A stretch of 64,000 bases of DNA from Streptomyces sp. TRM68367 (GTDB lineage: Bacteria > Actinomycetota > Actinomycetes > Streptomycetales > Streptomycetaceae), in the NCBI RefSeq assembly GCF_014495685.1, contig NZ_JACTVI010000025.1:1-64000 (forward strand). Direction: 5' to 3'. Of the stretch, positions 32,180 to 40,923 are shown one piece after another. Positions within the stretch are counted from its first letter, which is position 1. Every line of letters begins with the position of its first letter. Position numbers and translations under genes: made by a program. The notes below the pieces were generated by a model. That model was not told the DNA's origin, made no database searches, and worked only from the letters and a program-made list of their open reading frames with translations.

Positions 32180-34960
32180 ATGGGGGCCATTCCGACGCAA
32201 CGGGAGACCGTTTCCCGTGCCTCTGAGGCGCCTGCGCAGGAGCGCGCGCGGGCGCACGCGACCCTGGCCGGAAGTTCGCTCGCTCCGGGCGCCGCGCGTG
32301 CGCTGGTGCGGGCGGCGATCGCCGAGTGGGCCGAACTCGGTCTGCCCGGCACCGAGCACGTCACCGACCGGCTCGCCGACGACGCCTCGTTGGTCGTCAG
32401 TGAGCTGGTCACCAACGCCGTCGTGCACGCCGGCACCGACGTGGAGCTGGCCTGCTGGATGGAGGGCGACGTGGAGGGCACGGCTGCGCTCCTCGTGGAG
32501 GTCTCCGACCAACACCCCTCGCGCGCCCCGCGCGGTTCCGACGCGGCCGAGGTGCCCGGCGAGATCCCCGAGTACGGGCGCGGGTTGGGGCTGGTCGCCG
32601 CGCTCGCCGAGGCCTGGGGGATCACCTACCGCACGGGCACCAAGACGGTGTGGGCACGGCTGCCCGCCGAGAGGTGCGCGGCGACGGAGCGGATCGAGGC
32701 GTACACCGGGGAGCAGGAGCTGGCGCGCGGGCTGACGGTGGCGGAGATTCTGGCGCCGGATCCGTTGTGGGAAGAGGGGGGTTGTGGGGACGGCTGGGGG
32801 GATCTGTGCGGCCAGGGGGACCAGGGGGTCCGGCGGGACTGGCGGGACTGGCCGGGTCGGGGCGATCACGACGGCCGGGACGGGGGCGTTGGTGGTGGCC
32901 GGAAGTGGTCCGGCGGAGGTGGCGGTCAGGAGTCGCGTGAGCGTGGTGCCGGTCCGCAGTGGTGTGGGGGTGACGGTCGGGAGCCGAGCGAGGGTGGTGA
33001 CTACCGGGAGAAGCCCGAGGGTGGTCAGTGCCCTGACGGTGGTGATGATCGGGACTGGGTCGGCGGTCACGGTGAGCGGGGTGGGGCCGAGGGCCATGAC
33101 GATCGGAGCAGGGACGTCGGTGGTGGTGGCCGGAAATGGCCTGACGGTGGTGATGATCGGGGTTGGGCCGAGGGCCACGGTGAGCGGGGTCATGCCGAGG
33201 GCCGAGGCGATCGAGGCTGGTCCGACAGCCATGACGATCGGGGCTGGAGCGGCGGCCGGGACTGGCGGGTCTGGCGGGACGGGCGTGATCGGGACGGGAC
33301 GTGGCTGGGGCGCGGTGCCCTGTCCTTCCTCGCCGAGGCCTCCGATCTGCTCGCCGGGCAGCTCGACGAGAACCTGGTCGCGGCGCTCGCCGGGCAGCTG
33401 ATCGTGCCGCGGCTCGCCGACTGGTGCGCGGTGTGGCTGGAGGACGAGGGCATGGGCCGCGGTGCCTGGAGCGGGGGTTCCGGAGCGCCCGGGCCCCGGC
33501 TGGCCCGCGTCTGGCACGGCAGCGAGAACCGCATCGAGGAACTGCGCGGGGCCCTGGAGAAGGAGCCGCCGCCGCATCCGCCCGGTTCGCTAGGCACCGG
33601 GCCGATTCCTTACCCGTGGCCGGGGGAGGTCCTCAACGGGGGTCGCGGGTCTGGCGGGGCTGGCGTGTCCGGGGTGGGCGGAGCATCCGGCGCCGGCGGT
33701 GTGGACGGGGCCTGCGGTGCGGGCGGTGTGGGCGGCGGGTCCGCGGTACTCCGCGCATCCGGCGCGGCTACGGTACCCGGCGCACCAGGCGCGGATAGTG
33801 CCTCCGGAGGCTCCGGAGGCGCCGGAGCACCCGGTGCCTCCGGCGCGGACGGGGCATGCGGTGCTGACGGCGTTTCCGGGCCCGAAGACGCGCTCGGCGC
33901 GCGCGGCGGCGACGATTCCCACGACGCTGACGGCGCACAGGGAAGCGACCGCGCCAGCGGTGCCTACCGTGCCGACGGAACCGACCACCCCAGCGGTGCC
34001 GACTCCGCCCGCGGCGTCGCGCTGGCGTACCGGCTTGTCGCCGGTGGCAGGCCGTTGGGGACGCTGGTCATCGGGCGGGCCGGGATAGCCCGGTTCCCGG
34101 ACGAGATCACCGGGCTCGTGGAGGACCTCGGCCGCCGTGTCGCGCTGGCCATCGGCGCCGCCCGCCAGTACGCCCGGCAGGCCACCATCAGCGCCGTACT
34201 CCAGCGCGGCCTGCTGCCCGGCGCCGTCGCCGAGATCCCCGGCGTGCGCAGCGCCCTGGTCTACGAGCCGTGCGACAAGGGCGGGCCCAGCGGCGACTTC
34301 TACGACCTGTTCCCGGCCCGCGACGGCCGCTGGTGCTTCGCCCTGGGCGACGTCCAGGGCAAGGGCCCCGAAGCCGCCGTCGTCATCGGCCTGGCCCGGC
34401 CCTGGCTGCGGCTGCTGGCCCGGGAGGGGTACGGCGTCGCCGGCGTCCTCGACCGCCTCAACCAGCTCCTCCTCGACGACGCGACGGAGGCGGCCGACGC
34501 GGCGGCCCGCGCCCTCGTGGGACCCGTCGGCCCCGGCGACGGCCCGCAGAACCGCTTCCTGTCCCTGCTGTACGGCGAGCTGGTCCCCTTCGACGGTGGC
34601 GCCCGCTGCACCCTCGCCTCCGCCGGGCACCCGCTGCCGCTGCTCCTCGGCCCGGACGGCGAGGTGCACACGGCCGCGCAGCCGCAGACCCTGCTCGGGG
34701 TCGTCGAGGACGTGACGTACACCAGCGAGACCTTCGAACTGCGCTCCGGCGACACGCTGCTGTGCGTCACGGACGGCGTGACCGAGCGGCGCTGCGGCTC
34801 CCGCCAGTTCGACGACGGGGACGGGCTGGCGGCGGCGCTGACGGGCTGTGCGGGGATGGGCGCGGAGCTGATCGCCGAGCGCATCAAGCGGCTCGTGCAC
34901 GAGTTCGGGGCGCGGCCGCCGGAGGACGATCTGGCGCTGCTCGTGCTCCAGGCCGAGTAG
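32180..34960 (+). CDS. HATPase-GAF-SpoIIE phosphatase signalling protein with low-complexity inserts
   Basis: A 926-residue regulator. Residues about 25-170 are an RsbW-like ATPase with SELVTNAVVHAG (about 73-84) and the EYGRGLGLV G-box. Residues about 195-370 are a low-complexity Gly/Asp/Trp insert (HDDRGW, GGDDRGW). A GAF-like region (about 378-680) is interrupted by a collagen-like GxS/GxG stretch (about 485-612). A PP2C-type SpoIIE phosphatase (about 690-925) has GDFYDLF and ALGDVQGKGPEAA with the metal-binding Asp. RsbW/RsbU-type proteins in one chain suggest anti-sigma/anti-anti-sigma control. ATG 32180 is preceded by GGGGGAG. The target is unknown. Confidence 0.88.
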   Translation: MGAIPTQRETVSRASEAPAQERARAHATLAGSSLAPGAARALVRAAIAEWAELGLPGTEHVTDRLADDASLVVSELVTNAVVHAGTDVELACWMEGDVEGTAALLVEVSDQHPSRAPRGSDAAEVPGEIPEYGRGLGLVAALAEAWGITYRTGTKTVWARLPAERCAATERIEAYTGEQELARGLTVAEILAPDPLWEEGGCGDGWGDLCGQGDQGVRRDWRDWPGRGDHDGRDGGVGGGRKWSGGGGGQESRERGAGPQWCGGDGREPSEGGDYREKPEGGQCPDGGDDRDWVGGHGERGGAEGHDDRSRDVGGGGRKWPDGGDDRGWAEGHGERGHAEGRGDRGWSDSHDDRGWSGGRDWRVWRDGRDRDGTWLGRGALSFLAEASDLLAGQLDENLVAALAGQLIVPRLADWCAVWLEDEGMGRGAWSGGSGAPGPRLARVWHGSENRIEELRGALEKEPPPHPPGSLGTGPIPYPWPGEVLNGGRGSGGAGVSGVGGASGAGGVDGACGAGGVGGGSAVLRASGAATVPGAPGADSASGGSGGAGAPGASGADGACGADGVSGPEDALGARGGDDSHDADGAQGSDRASGAYRADGTDHPSGADSARGVALAYRLVAGGRPLGTLVIGRAGIARFPDEITGLVEDLGRRVALAIGAARQYARQATISAVLQRGLLPGAVAEIPGVRSALVYEPCDKGGPSGDFYDLFPARDGRWCFALGDVQGKGPEAAVVIGLARPWLRLLAREGYGVAGVLDRLNQLLLDDATEAADAAARALVGPVGPGDGPQNRFLSLLYGELVPFDGGARCTLASAGHPLPLLLGPDGEVHTAAQPQTLLGVVEDVTYTSETFELRSGDTLLCVTDGVTERRCGSRQFDDGDGLAAALTGCAGMGAELIAERIKRLVHEFGARPPEDDLALLVLQAE

Positions 34961-35018
34961 GCGGAGCCGGCGGAGTGGGCGGAGGGGGCATGCGTACCGG
35001 TGCGGGACAATGGAACGC

Positions 35019-36251
35019 ATGCCTTCCGCACTCCCCGACGGCGAGCCCGTCCCCGCCGACGGTGCGCTGCCCGCCGCCGCGCTCGCCGGCATCGCCGACC
35101 GGCCCCTCGGCTTCTACCTGCACGTTCCGTACTGCGCGACCCGCTGCGGCTACTGCGACTTCAACACCTACACCGCGACCGAGCTGCGCGGCACCGGCGG
35201 CGTCCTCGCCTCCCGCGACACCTACGCCGAGACGCTGATCGACGAGGTGCGCCTCGCCCGCAAGGTGCTGGGCGACGATCCGCGGCCGGTCCGCACGGTG
35301 TTCGTCGGCGGCGGTACGCCGACGCTGCTGGCCGCCGGTGATCTCGTACGGATGCTGGCGGCGATCCGTGACGAGTTCGGGCTGGCGCCGGACGCGGAGA
35401 TCACGACGGAGGCCAACCCCGAGTCGGTCGACCCGGCGTACCTCACGGCCCTCCGCGAGGGCGGCTTCAACCGGCTCTCCTTCGGCATGCAGAGCGCGCG
35501 GCAGCACGTGCTGAAGATCCTGGACCGCACGCACACGCCGGGCCGCCCCGAGGCGTGCGTCGCGGAGGCCCGTGCGGCGGGCTTCGAGCACGTGAACCTG
35601 GACCTGATCTACGGCACGCCGGGGGAGTCCGACGACGACTGGCGGGCGTCCCTGGAGGCGGCCCTGGGCGCCGGGCCGGACCACGTCTCGGCGTACGCGC
35701 TGATCGTGGAAGAGGGCACGCAGCTGGCCCGCCGGATCCGTCGCGGCGAGATCCCTGTGACGGACGACGACGTGCACGCCGACCGGTACCTGGTCGCCGA
35801 CGAGACGCTGTCGGCGGCCGGTTTCGAGTGGTACGAGGTCTCGAACTGGGCGGCCTCGGAGGCCGGGCGGTGCCTGCACAACGAGCTGTACTGGCGGGGC
35901 GCCGACTGGTGGGGCGCCGGGCCGGGGGCCCACAGCCACGTCGGAGGGGTCCGCTGGTGGAACGTGAAGCACCCGGGCGCGTATGCGGCGGCGCTGGCCG
36001 CGGGGCGGTCACCGGGGGCGGGGCGCGAGGTCCTCTCGGAGGAGGACCGCCGGGTGGAACGGATCCTGCTGGAGCTGCGGCTGAGGGAGGGTGTGCCGCT
36101 GGAGCTGCTGCGGGAGGAGGGGCTTGCGGCTGCGCGGCGGGCGCTGGGGGAGGGGCTGCTGGAGGCGGGGCCGTACGCGGAAGGGCGGGCGGTGCTGACG
36201 CTGCGGGGGCGGTTGCTGGCGGACGCGGTGGTACGGGACCTCGTGGACTGA
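35019..36251 (+). CDS. hemW: Radical SAM haem chaperone HemW
   Basis: A 410-residue radical SAM protein once annotated as oxygen-independent coproporphyrinogen oxidase. The cluster motif is CATRCGYC (about residues 39-46, CxxxCxxC). The segments VGGGTPTLL and NRLSFGMQS, and the C-terminal HemN-like domain, match HemW, which is thought to deliver haem rather than make it. ATG 35019 is favoured because GACAAT (35006-35011) lies seven bases upstream, as in leaderless transcripts; ATG 35010 is in frame. It lies downstream of the SpoIIE-type gene and before a Uma2 protein. Confidence 0.9.
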   Translation: MPSALPDGEPVPADGALPAAALAGIADRPLGFYLHVPYCATRCGYCDFNTYTATELRGTGGVLASRDTYAETLIDEVRLARKVLGDDPRPVRTVFVGGGTPTLLAAGDLVRMLAAIRDEFGLAPDAEITTEANPESVDPAYLTALREGGFNRLSFGMQSARQHVLKILDRTHTPGRPEACVAEARAAGFEHVNLDLIYGTPGESDDDWRASLEAALGAGPDHVSAYALIVEEGTQLARRIRRGEIPVTDDDVHADRYLVADETLSAAGFEWYEVSNWAASEAGRCLHNELYWRGADWWGAGPGAHSHVGGVRWWNVKHPGAYAAALAAGRSPGAGREVLSEEDRRVERILLELRLREGVPLELLREEGLAAARRALGEGLLEAGPYAEGRAVLTLRGRLLADAVVRDLVD

Positions 36252-36350
36252 TCACCCCGGCGAGTGAATCGGTGCGGAACGTCGGTTCGGTCCCTAACCT
36301 GGTTCGTAGGCTGCCGCTAACAGTACGCGGCGAATGTGGAGGCCACGGAG

Positions 36351-36929
36351 ATGACCGCTGTGGACGAACGTGGAGTCGCAGAGTTCTTCGAGGGTTTTGA
36401 GCCGCCCGACGGACTCAAAGTGGAGCTTCTGCGGGGGGAAATCGTGATGATGGCCAGCCCTGATCTGGTGCAGAACCTGATCGTGCTGCTCACGGAGCGG
36501 CAGATCCCGCTGGATCGCTGGTATCCCCTCCAGACCCAGGATGTCGACCTCGTTGATGAGGCAAGCGAGCCGGTTCCGGACCTCGTGGTCGTGGCACGTG
36601 ACGTCCTTCCCGGTTCGGGGCGTTTGCTGCCGTGCCAATTGATCACGATGGTCGTCGAGGTCGTCTCCAAGACCAGCGTCGCACGGGACTACGGCGTCAA
36701 GCGTTCGATCTACGCCGCAGGCAACGTGCCTGCCTATCTCATCGTCGATCCGATCATGGCGCAGTGCGTCCTGTTGACGAAGCCAGAGGGGAAGGGCGAG
36801 GACGCCGACTACCGTGCGCAGCACATCGCCAAGTTCGGCGAGCCGCTACCGCTGGACGTGCTGGGCGTTGAGCTGGACACCAGCGAGTTCGGAACGTTCC
36901 CCGGCGTCAAGCCCCACCGCTATCCGTAA
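36351..36929 (+). CDS. Uma2 family (DUF820) predicted nuclease
   Basis: A 192-residue protein of the Uma2/DUF820 family, a PD-(D/E)XK-like fold. The conserved segments are PDGLKVELLRGEIVMM (about residues 19-34), PDLVVVARDV (about 79-88) and VVEVVSKTSVARDYGVKRS, with Asp/Glu and Lys positions consistent with the nuclease core. Its biological role is unknown; members multiply in cyanobacteria and streptomycetes. ATG 36351 has GGAGG about ten bases upstream. Its last 23 bases overlap the end of the DUF3097 gene on the other strand. Confidence 0.85.
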   Translation: MTAVDERGVAEFFEGFEPPDGLKVELLRGEIVMMASPDLVQNLIVLLTERQIPLDRWYPLQTQDVDLVDEASEPVPDLVVVARDVLPGSGRLLPCQLITMVVEVVSKTSVARDYGVKRSIYAAGNVPAYLIVDPIMAQCVLLTKPEGKGEDADYRAQHIAKFGEPLPLDVLGVELDTSEFGTFPGVKPHRYP

Positions 36930-37719
36930 CGAAGTCGATCAACTCCTCCACCCTCCCCAGCAACGCCGGCTCCAAGTCCTTGTAAGACCGCACCCGCCCC
37001 AGAATCCGCCGCTGCCACACCTCGCCGGTGTTTTCCGGCCACCCCAGCGCCCGGCACACCCCCGTCTTCCAGTCCTGCCCGCGCGGCACCCTCGGCCACG
37101 CCTCGATGCCCAGGGACGACGGCTTCACCGCCTCCCAGACGTCCACGTACGGGTGGCCCACCACCAGCGCGTGCTCGCTGGTCACCGACTCCGCGATGCG
37201 CCACTCCTTCGTGCCGGGGATCAGGTGATCCACCAGGACCCCCAGCCGCGCGTCCGGACCCGGCGCGAATTCGGCCACGATCGCCGGCAGGTCGTCCACG
37301 CCCTCCAGGTACTCCACGACCACGCCCTCGATGCGCAGGTCGTCGCCCCAGACCTTCTCGACCAGTTCGGCGTCGTGGCGGCCCTCGACGTAGATGCGGC
37401 CGGCGCGGGCCACGCGCGCGCGTGCGCCGGGGACGGCGACCGAGCCGGAGGCCGTACGGGTGGGACGTACGGGACCGGCCGAGGGCCGTACCAGCGTCAC
37501 CACGCGGCCCTCCAGCAGGAACCCGCGCGGCTCCAGGGGAAACACCCGGTGCTTGCCGAAGCGGTCCTCCAGGGTCACCGTGCCCGCCTCGCAGCGGATC
37601 ACCGCGCCGCAGAAGCCGGTACCGGCCTCCTCGACCACCAGGCCCGGCTCCGCGGGGACCTCCGGGACCGGCTTGGGCTTCTTCCACGGCGGGGTGAGAT
37701 CGGGCGAGTACTGGCGCAT
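36907..37719 (-). CDS. DUF3097 family protein
   Basis: A 270-residue protein of the actinobacterial DUF3097 family. The sequence IYVEGRHDAELVEKVWGDDL (about residues 108-127) is TOPRIM-like, with the Glu and an acidic DHLIPGTKE later. Toprim folds cut or join nucleic acid, but the family has no known activity. ATG 37719 begins RQYSPDLTPPWKKPK. The 3' end overlaps the Uma2 gene. It is followed upstream on the same strand by an MBL-fold hydrolase. Confidence 0.87.
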   Translation of the reverse strand: MRQYSPDLTPPWKKPKPVPEVPAEPGLVVEEAGTGFCGAVIRCEAGTVTLEDRFGKHRVFPLEPRGFLLEGRVVTLVRPSAGPVRPTRTASGSVAVPGARARVARAGRIYVEGRHDAELVEKVWGDDLRIEGVVVEYLEGVDDLPAIVAEFAPGPDARLGVLVDHLIPGTKEWRIAESVTSEHALVVGHPYVDVWEAVKPSSLGIEAWPRVPRGQDWKTGVCRALGWPENTGEVWQRRILGRVRSYKDLEPALLGRVEELIDFVTDSGGA

Positions 37720-37750
37720 TCGGATGACGATAAGCAAAGCCCCGCGACCG

Positions 37751-38482
37751 TCACGGCGACACGCCGAAACGCGCCGCCAGCTCGTCGCGCTGCGCCCGTA
37801 CGAACGCCGCGTCCACCACCGCTCCGTGACCGGGCACGTACCGCGCGTCCTCGCCGCCCAGGGACAGGAGCCGGTCCAGGGCGGCCGGCCAGTGCGACGG
37901 TACGGCGTCGGGGCCCGCCTGGGGTTCGCCGGACTCCTCGACCAGGTCGCCGCAGAAGACGACCTCCGGGTCGCCGGGCACCAGGACAGCCAGATCATGC
38001 GCCGTATGCCCTGGGCCCACGTTGGCCAGCAGGACCTGGCGGCCGGCGCCCAGGTCCAGGGTCCACTCGCCCGACACGAGGTGCGGCACGGACACCAGCG
38101 CGCCGGCCGCCTCCTCCGCCGCCTTCGCGTCCAGGCCGTAGCGCACCGCGTCCGCGCGCAGCTCCTCGCGGTCACGCGCGCGCGTGAACACTCCGTCCAC
38201 CCCCACCGCCCCGAACACCTCCGCGCCCGCGAACGCCGCCGCGCCGAAGACATGGTCGAAGTGCGGGTGGGTGAGAGCGAGATGTGTCACACGGTGACCG
38301 GTGAGCTCCTGCGCCGCCGCGCGCAACCGCGCGCCCTCCGCCAGGCTCGACCCCGCGTCGATCAGCAGGGCCGCGCCCGTCCCGACGACGAGCCCCGCCG
38401 TGCAGTCCCACACCGGAAGCCGGCACCGCCCCACTCCGGCGGCCACCCGCTCCCACCCGAGCTCTTCCCAAGTCACCGTCAT
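37751..38482 (-). CDS. MBL-fold metallo-hydrolase
   Basis: A 243-residue metallo-beta-lactamase-fold protein. The metal site HPHFDH (about residues 71-76, in THLALTHPHFDHVFGAAAF) and the later VGPGHTAHDLAV, GDLVEESGE and PGHG segments match the hydrolase fold. Substrate unknown. The start is ATG 38482. Its stop (37751) lies 32 bases before the start of DUF3097 (37719), so both are likely transcribed together, away from hrcA. Confidence 0.88.
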   Translation of the reverse strand: MTVTWEELGWERVAAGVGRCRLPVWDCTAGLVVGTGAALLIDAGSSLAEGARLRAAAQELTGHRVTHLALTHPHFDHVFGAAAFAGAEVFGAVGVDGVFTRARDREELRADAVRYGLDAKAAEEAAGALVSVPHLVSGEWTLDLGAGRQVLLANVGPGHTAHDLAVLVPGDPEVVFCGDLVEESGEPQAGPDAVPSHWPAALDRLLSLGGEDARYVPGHGAVVDAAFVRAQRDELAARFGVSP

Positions 38483-38533
38483 ACAGCGACGCTAGCTACA
38501 AGGCCCGCGTCCAGCACCACCGCGCGACCGGCC

Positions 38534-38564
38534 TTGCCCGCGGCGTACCCCACCGCCGTACACT
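38534..38564 (+). promoter_or_regulatory. Possible promoter of hrcA-dnaJ
   Basis: TTGCCC (38534-38539) and TACACT (38559-38564) are separated by 19 bases, just upstream of the CIRCE element. The spacing is longer than ideal. Confidence 0.45.
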
Positions 38565-38577
38565 GGGCCGGGGAAGG

Positions 38578-38604
38578 CTGGCACTCGCACGCGCAGAGTG
38601 CCAG
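38578..38604 (+). promoter_or_regulatory. CIRCE operator of HrcA
   Basis: CTGGCACTC-N9-GAGTGCCAG is a perfect inverted repeat that matches the CIRCE consensus TTAGCACTC-N9-GAGTGCTAA in all but its outer bases. It lies 49 bases before the hrcA start, so HrcA should repress its own operon here, released by heat. Confidence 0.93.
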
Positions 38605-38652
38605 GCCATGACAGACAAATCACCAGGCGGACGACTTCTGGAGGTGTGCGCG

Positions 38653-39669
38653 ATGCTGAGTGAACGCCGGCTTCAGGTGCTGCGCGCCATCGTCCAGGAC
38701 TACGTCGGCACCGAGGAGCCCGTCGGTTCCAAGGCCCTCACCGAGCGGCACAGCCTCGGGGTCTCCCCGGCCACCGTCCGCAACGACATGGCGGCCCTGG
38801 AGGACGAGGGGTACATCGCGCAACCGCACACCAGCGCCGGCCGCATCCCCACCGACAAGGGGTACCGGCTGTTCGTCGACAAGCTCGCCGGCGTGAAGCC
38901 GATGAGCCCGCCCGAGCGGCGCGCGATCCAGAACTTCCTCGAGGGCGCCGTCGACCTCGACGACGTGGTGGCCCGCACCGTGCGGCTGCTCGCGCAGCTC
39001 ACGCGGCAGGTCGCCGTCGTGCAGTACCCGTCGCTGACCCGCTCGACCGTCCGGCACGTGGAGCTGCTGTCGCTGGCTCCCGCGCGCGTGATGCTCGTGC
39101 TGATCACGGACACCGGGCGGGTCGAGCAGCGTATGGTCGACTGCCCGGCGCCGTTCGGCGAGACCTCCCTCGCCGATCTGCGCGCGCGGCTCAACAGCCG
39201 GGTCGCGGGCCGTCGTTTCACGGACGTGCCGAGCCTGGTGGAGGACCTGCCGGAGGCCTTCGACCCGGAGGACCGCGGTACGGTCGCGACAGTGCTCTCC
39301 ACACTGCTGGAGACGCTCGTCGAGGACAACGAGGAGCGGTTGATGATCGGCGGCACCGCCAATCTGACCCGCTTCGGGCACGACTTCCCCCTCACGATCC
39401 GGCCGGTGCTGGAGGCGCTGGAGGAGCAGGTCGTGCTCCTCAAGCTGCTCGGCGAGGCGCAGGATCCGGGCGTGACCGTACGTATCGGTCACGAGAACGC
39501 CCACGAAGGACTCAACTCCACGTCCGTCGTGTCGGTCGGCTACGGTTCGGGCGGCGAGGCGGTTGCCAAGCTCGGCGTGGTCGGACCGACCCGCATGGAC
39601 TACCCGGGAACGATGGGAGCGGTACGCGCAGTGGCACGGTACGTCGGACAGATCCTGGCGGAGTCGTAG
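38653..39669 (+). CDS. hrcA: Heat-inducible transcription repressor HrcA
   Basis: Repressor of heat-shock genes, normally binding CIRCE upstream of groESL and its own operon. The 338-residue product has the N-terminal winged helix (SERRLQVLRAIVQDYVGTEEP, then SLGVSPATVRNDM) and the central GAF-like domain. ATG 38653 has GGAGGTG six bases upstream, which decides the start; earlier in-frame ATG 38608 lies just past CIRCE. The stop overlaps the GTG of dnaJ (TAGTG). A perfect CIRCE lies upstream. Confidence 0.96.
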   Translation: MLSERRLQVLRAIVQDYVGTEEPVGSKALTERHSLGVSPATVRNDMAALEDEGYIAQPHTSAGRIPTDKGYRLFVDKLAGVKPMSPPERRAIQNFLEGAVDLDDVVARTVRLLAQLTRQVAVVQYPSLTRSTVRHVELLSLAPARVMLVLITDTGRVEQRMVDCPAPFGETSLADLRARLNSRVAGRRFTDVPSLVEDLPEAFDPEDRGTVATVLSTLLETLVEDNEERLMIGGTANLTRFGHDFPLTIRPVLEALEEQVVLLKLLGEAQDPGVTVRIGHENAHEGLNSTSVVSVGYGSGGEAVAKLGVVGPTRMDYPGTMGAVRAVARYVGQILAES

Positions 39670-40808
39670 TGGCCACGGACTACTACGCCGTACTCGGCGT
39701 GCGCCGCGACGCGTCGCAGGAAGAGATCAAGAAGGCCTTCCGGCGGCTCGCGCGCGAGCTGCATCCGGACGTCAACCCCGATCCGAAGACCCAGGAGCGG
39801 TTCAAGGAGATCAACGCCGCCTACGAGGTGCTGTCGGACCCGCAGAAGAAGCAGGTCTACGACCTCGGCGGCGACCCGCTCTCGCAGCAGGGCGCCGGTG
39901 GCGGTCCGGGCGGCTTCGGAGCCGGCGGCTTCGGGAACTTCTCCGACATCATGGACGCGTTCTTCGGCACGGCGTCGCAGCGCGGGCCGCGCTCGCGCAC
40001 CCGCCGGGGCCAGGACGCGATGATCCGGATCGAGGTCGAACTCGACGAGGCCGCGTTCGGCACGACGAAGGACCTCCAGGTCGACACGGCCGTCGTCTGC
40101 AACACCTGCAACGGCGAGGGCGCGGCGCCCGGCACGTCCGCGCAGACGTGTGACATGTGCCGCGGCCGCGGTGAGGTGTCGCAGGTCACCCGGTCCTTCC
40201 TGGGCCAGGTCATGACCTCGCGCCCCTGCCCGCAGTGCCAGGGCTTCGGCACGGTCGTCCCGAACCCGTGCCCCGAGTGCGCGGGCGACGGGCGCGTGCG
40301 GTCCCGCCGTACGCTCACCGTGAAGATCCCGGCCGGTGTCGACAACGGCACGCGCATCCAGCTCGCCGGTGAGGGCGAGGTCGGGCCCGGCGGCGGTCCC
40401 GCCGGTGACCTGTACGTCGAGATCCACGAGCTGCCGCACCCGACCTTCCAGCGGCGCGGCGACGACCTGCACTGCACGGTGACGATCCCGATGACCGCGG
40501 CGTGCCTCGGCACGAAGGTGCCGCTGGAGACGCTGGACGGCCTGGAGGAGGTCGACATCCGCCCGGGTACCCAGTCCGGCCAGTCAATCCCGCTGCACGG
40601 TCGCGGCGTCACACACCTGCGCGGCGGCGGCCGGGGCGACCTCATGGTCCACGTCGAGGTCCAGACCCCGACCAAGCTCGACCCCGAGCAGGAGCGGCTG
40701 CTGCGCGAGCTGGCCAAGCTGAGGGGTGAGGAACGGCCACAGGGGCAGTTCCAGCCGGGGCAGCAGGGGCTGTTCTCGCGGCTGAAGGACGCCTTCAACG
40801 GGCGCTGA
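39669..40808 (+). CDS. dnaJ: Chaperone DnaJ (second actinobacterial type, DnaJ2)
   Basis: Co-chaperone of DnaK. The 379-residue product has a J domain (1-70) with HPD at 32-34, a G/F-rich linker, a zinc domain with four CxxCxGxG units (CNTCNGEG, CDMCRGRG, CPQCQGFG, CPECAGDG) and two C-terminal domains. GTG 39669 overlaps the hrcA stop, so this is the hrcA-linked DnaJ. In streptomycetes a second dnaJ lies with dnaK and grpE elsewhere. Confidence 0.96.
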   Translation: MATDYYAVLGVRRDASQEEIKKAFRRLARELHPDVNPDPKTQERFKEINAAYEVLSDPQKKQVYDLGGDPLSQQGAGGGPGGFGAGGFGNFSDIMDAFFGTASQRGPRSRTRRGQDAMIRIEVELDEAAFGTTKDLQVDTAVVCNTCNGEGAAPGTSAQTCDMCRGRGEVSQVTRSFLGQVMTSRPCPQCQGFGTVVPNPCPECAGDGRVRSRRTLTVKIPAGVDNGTRIQLAGEGEVGPGGGPAGDLYVEIHELPHPTFQRRGDDLHCTVTIPMTAACLGTKVPLETLDGLEEVDIRPGTQSGQSIPLHGRGVTHLRGGGRGDLMVHVEVQTPTKLDPEQERLLRELAKLRGEERPQGQFQPGQQGLFSRLKDAFNGR

Positions 40809-40923
40809 GACCGGTGACAGCGGGCGCTGAGGCCGGTCGCAGGGGCCGCTGAGGTCCGTATGCCTTTGGCTTATGAGGAAGGCCGGATTCGGACTTGTGC
40901 GGAGGACGTGACAACATGCCGTC

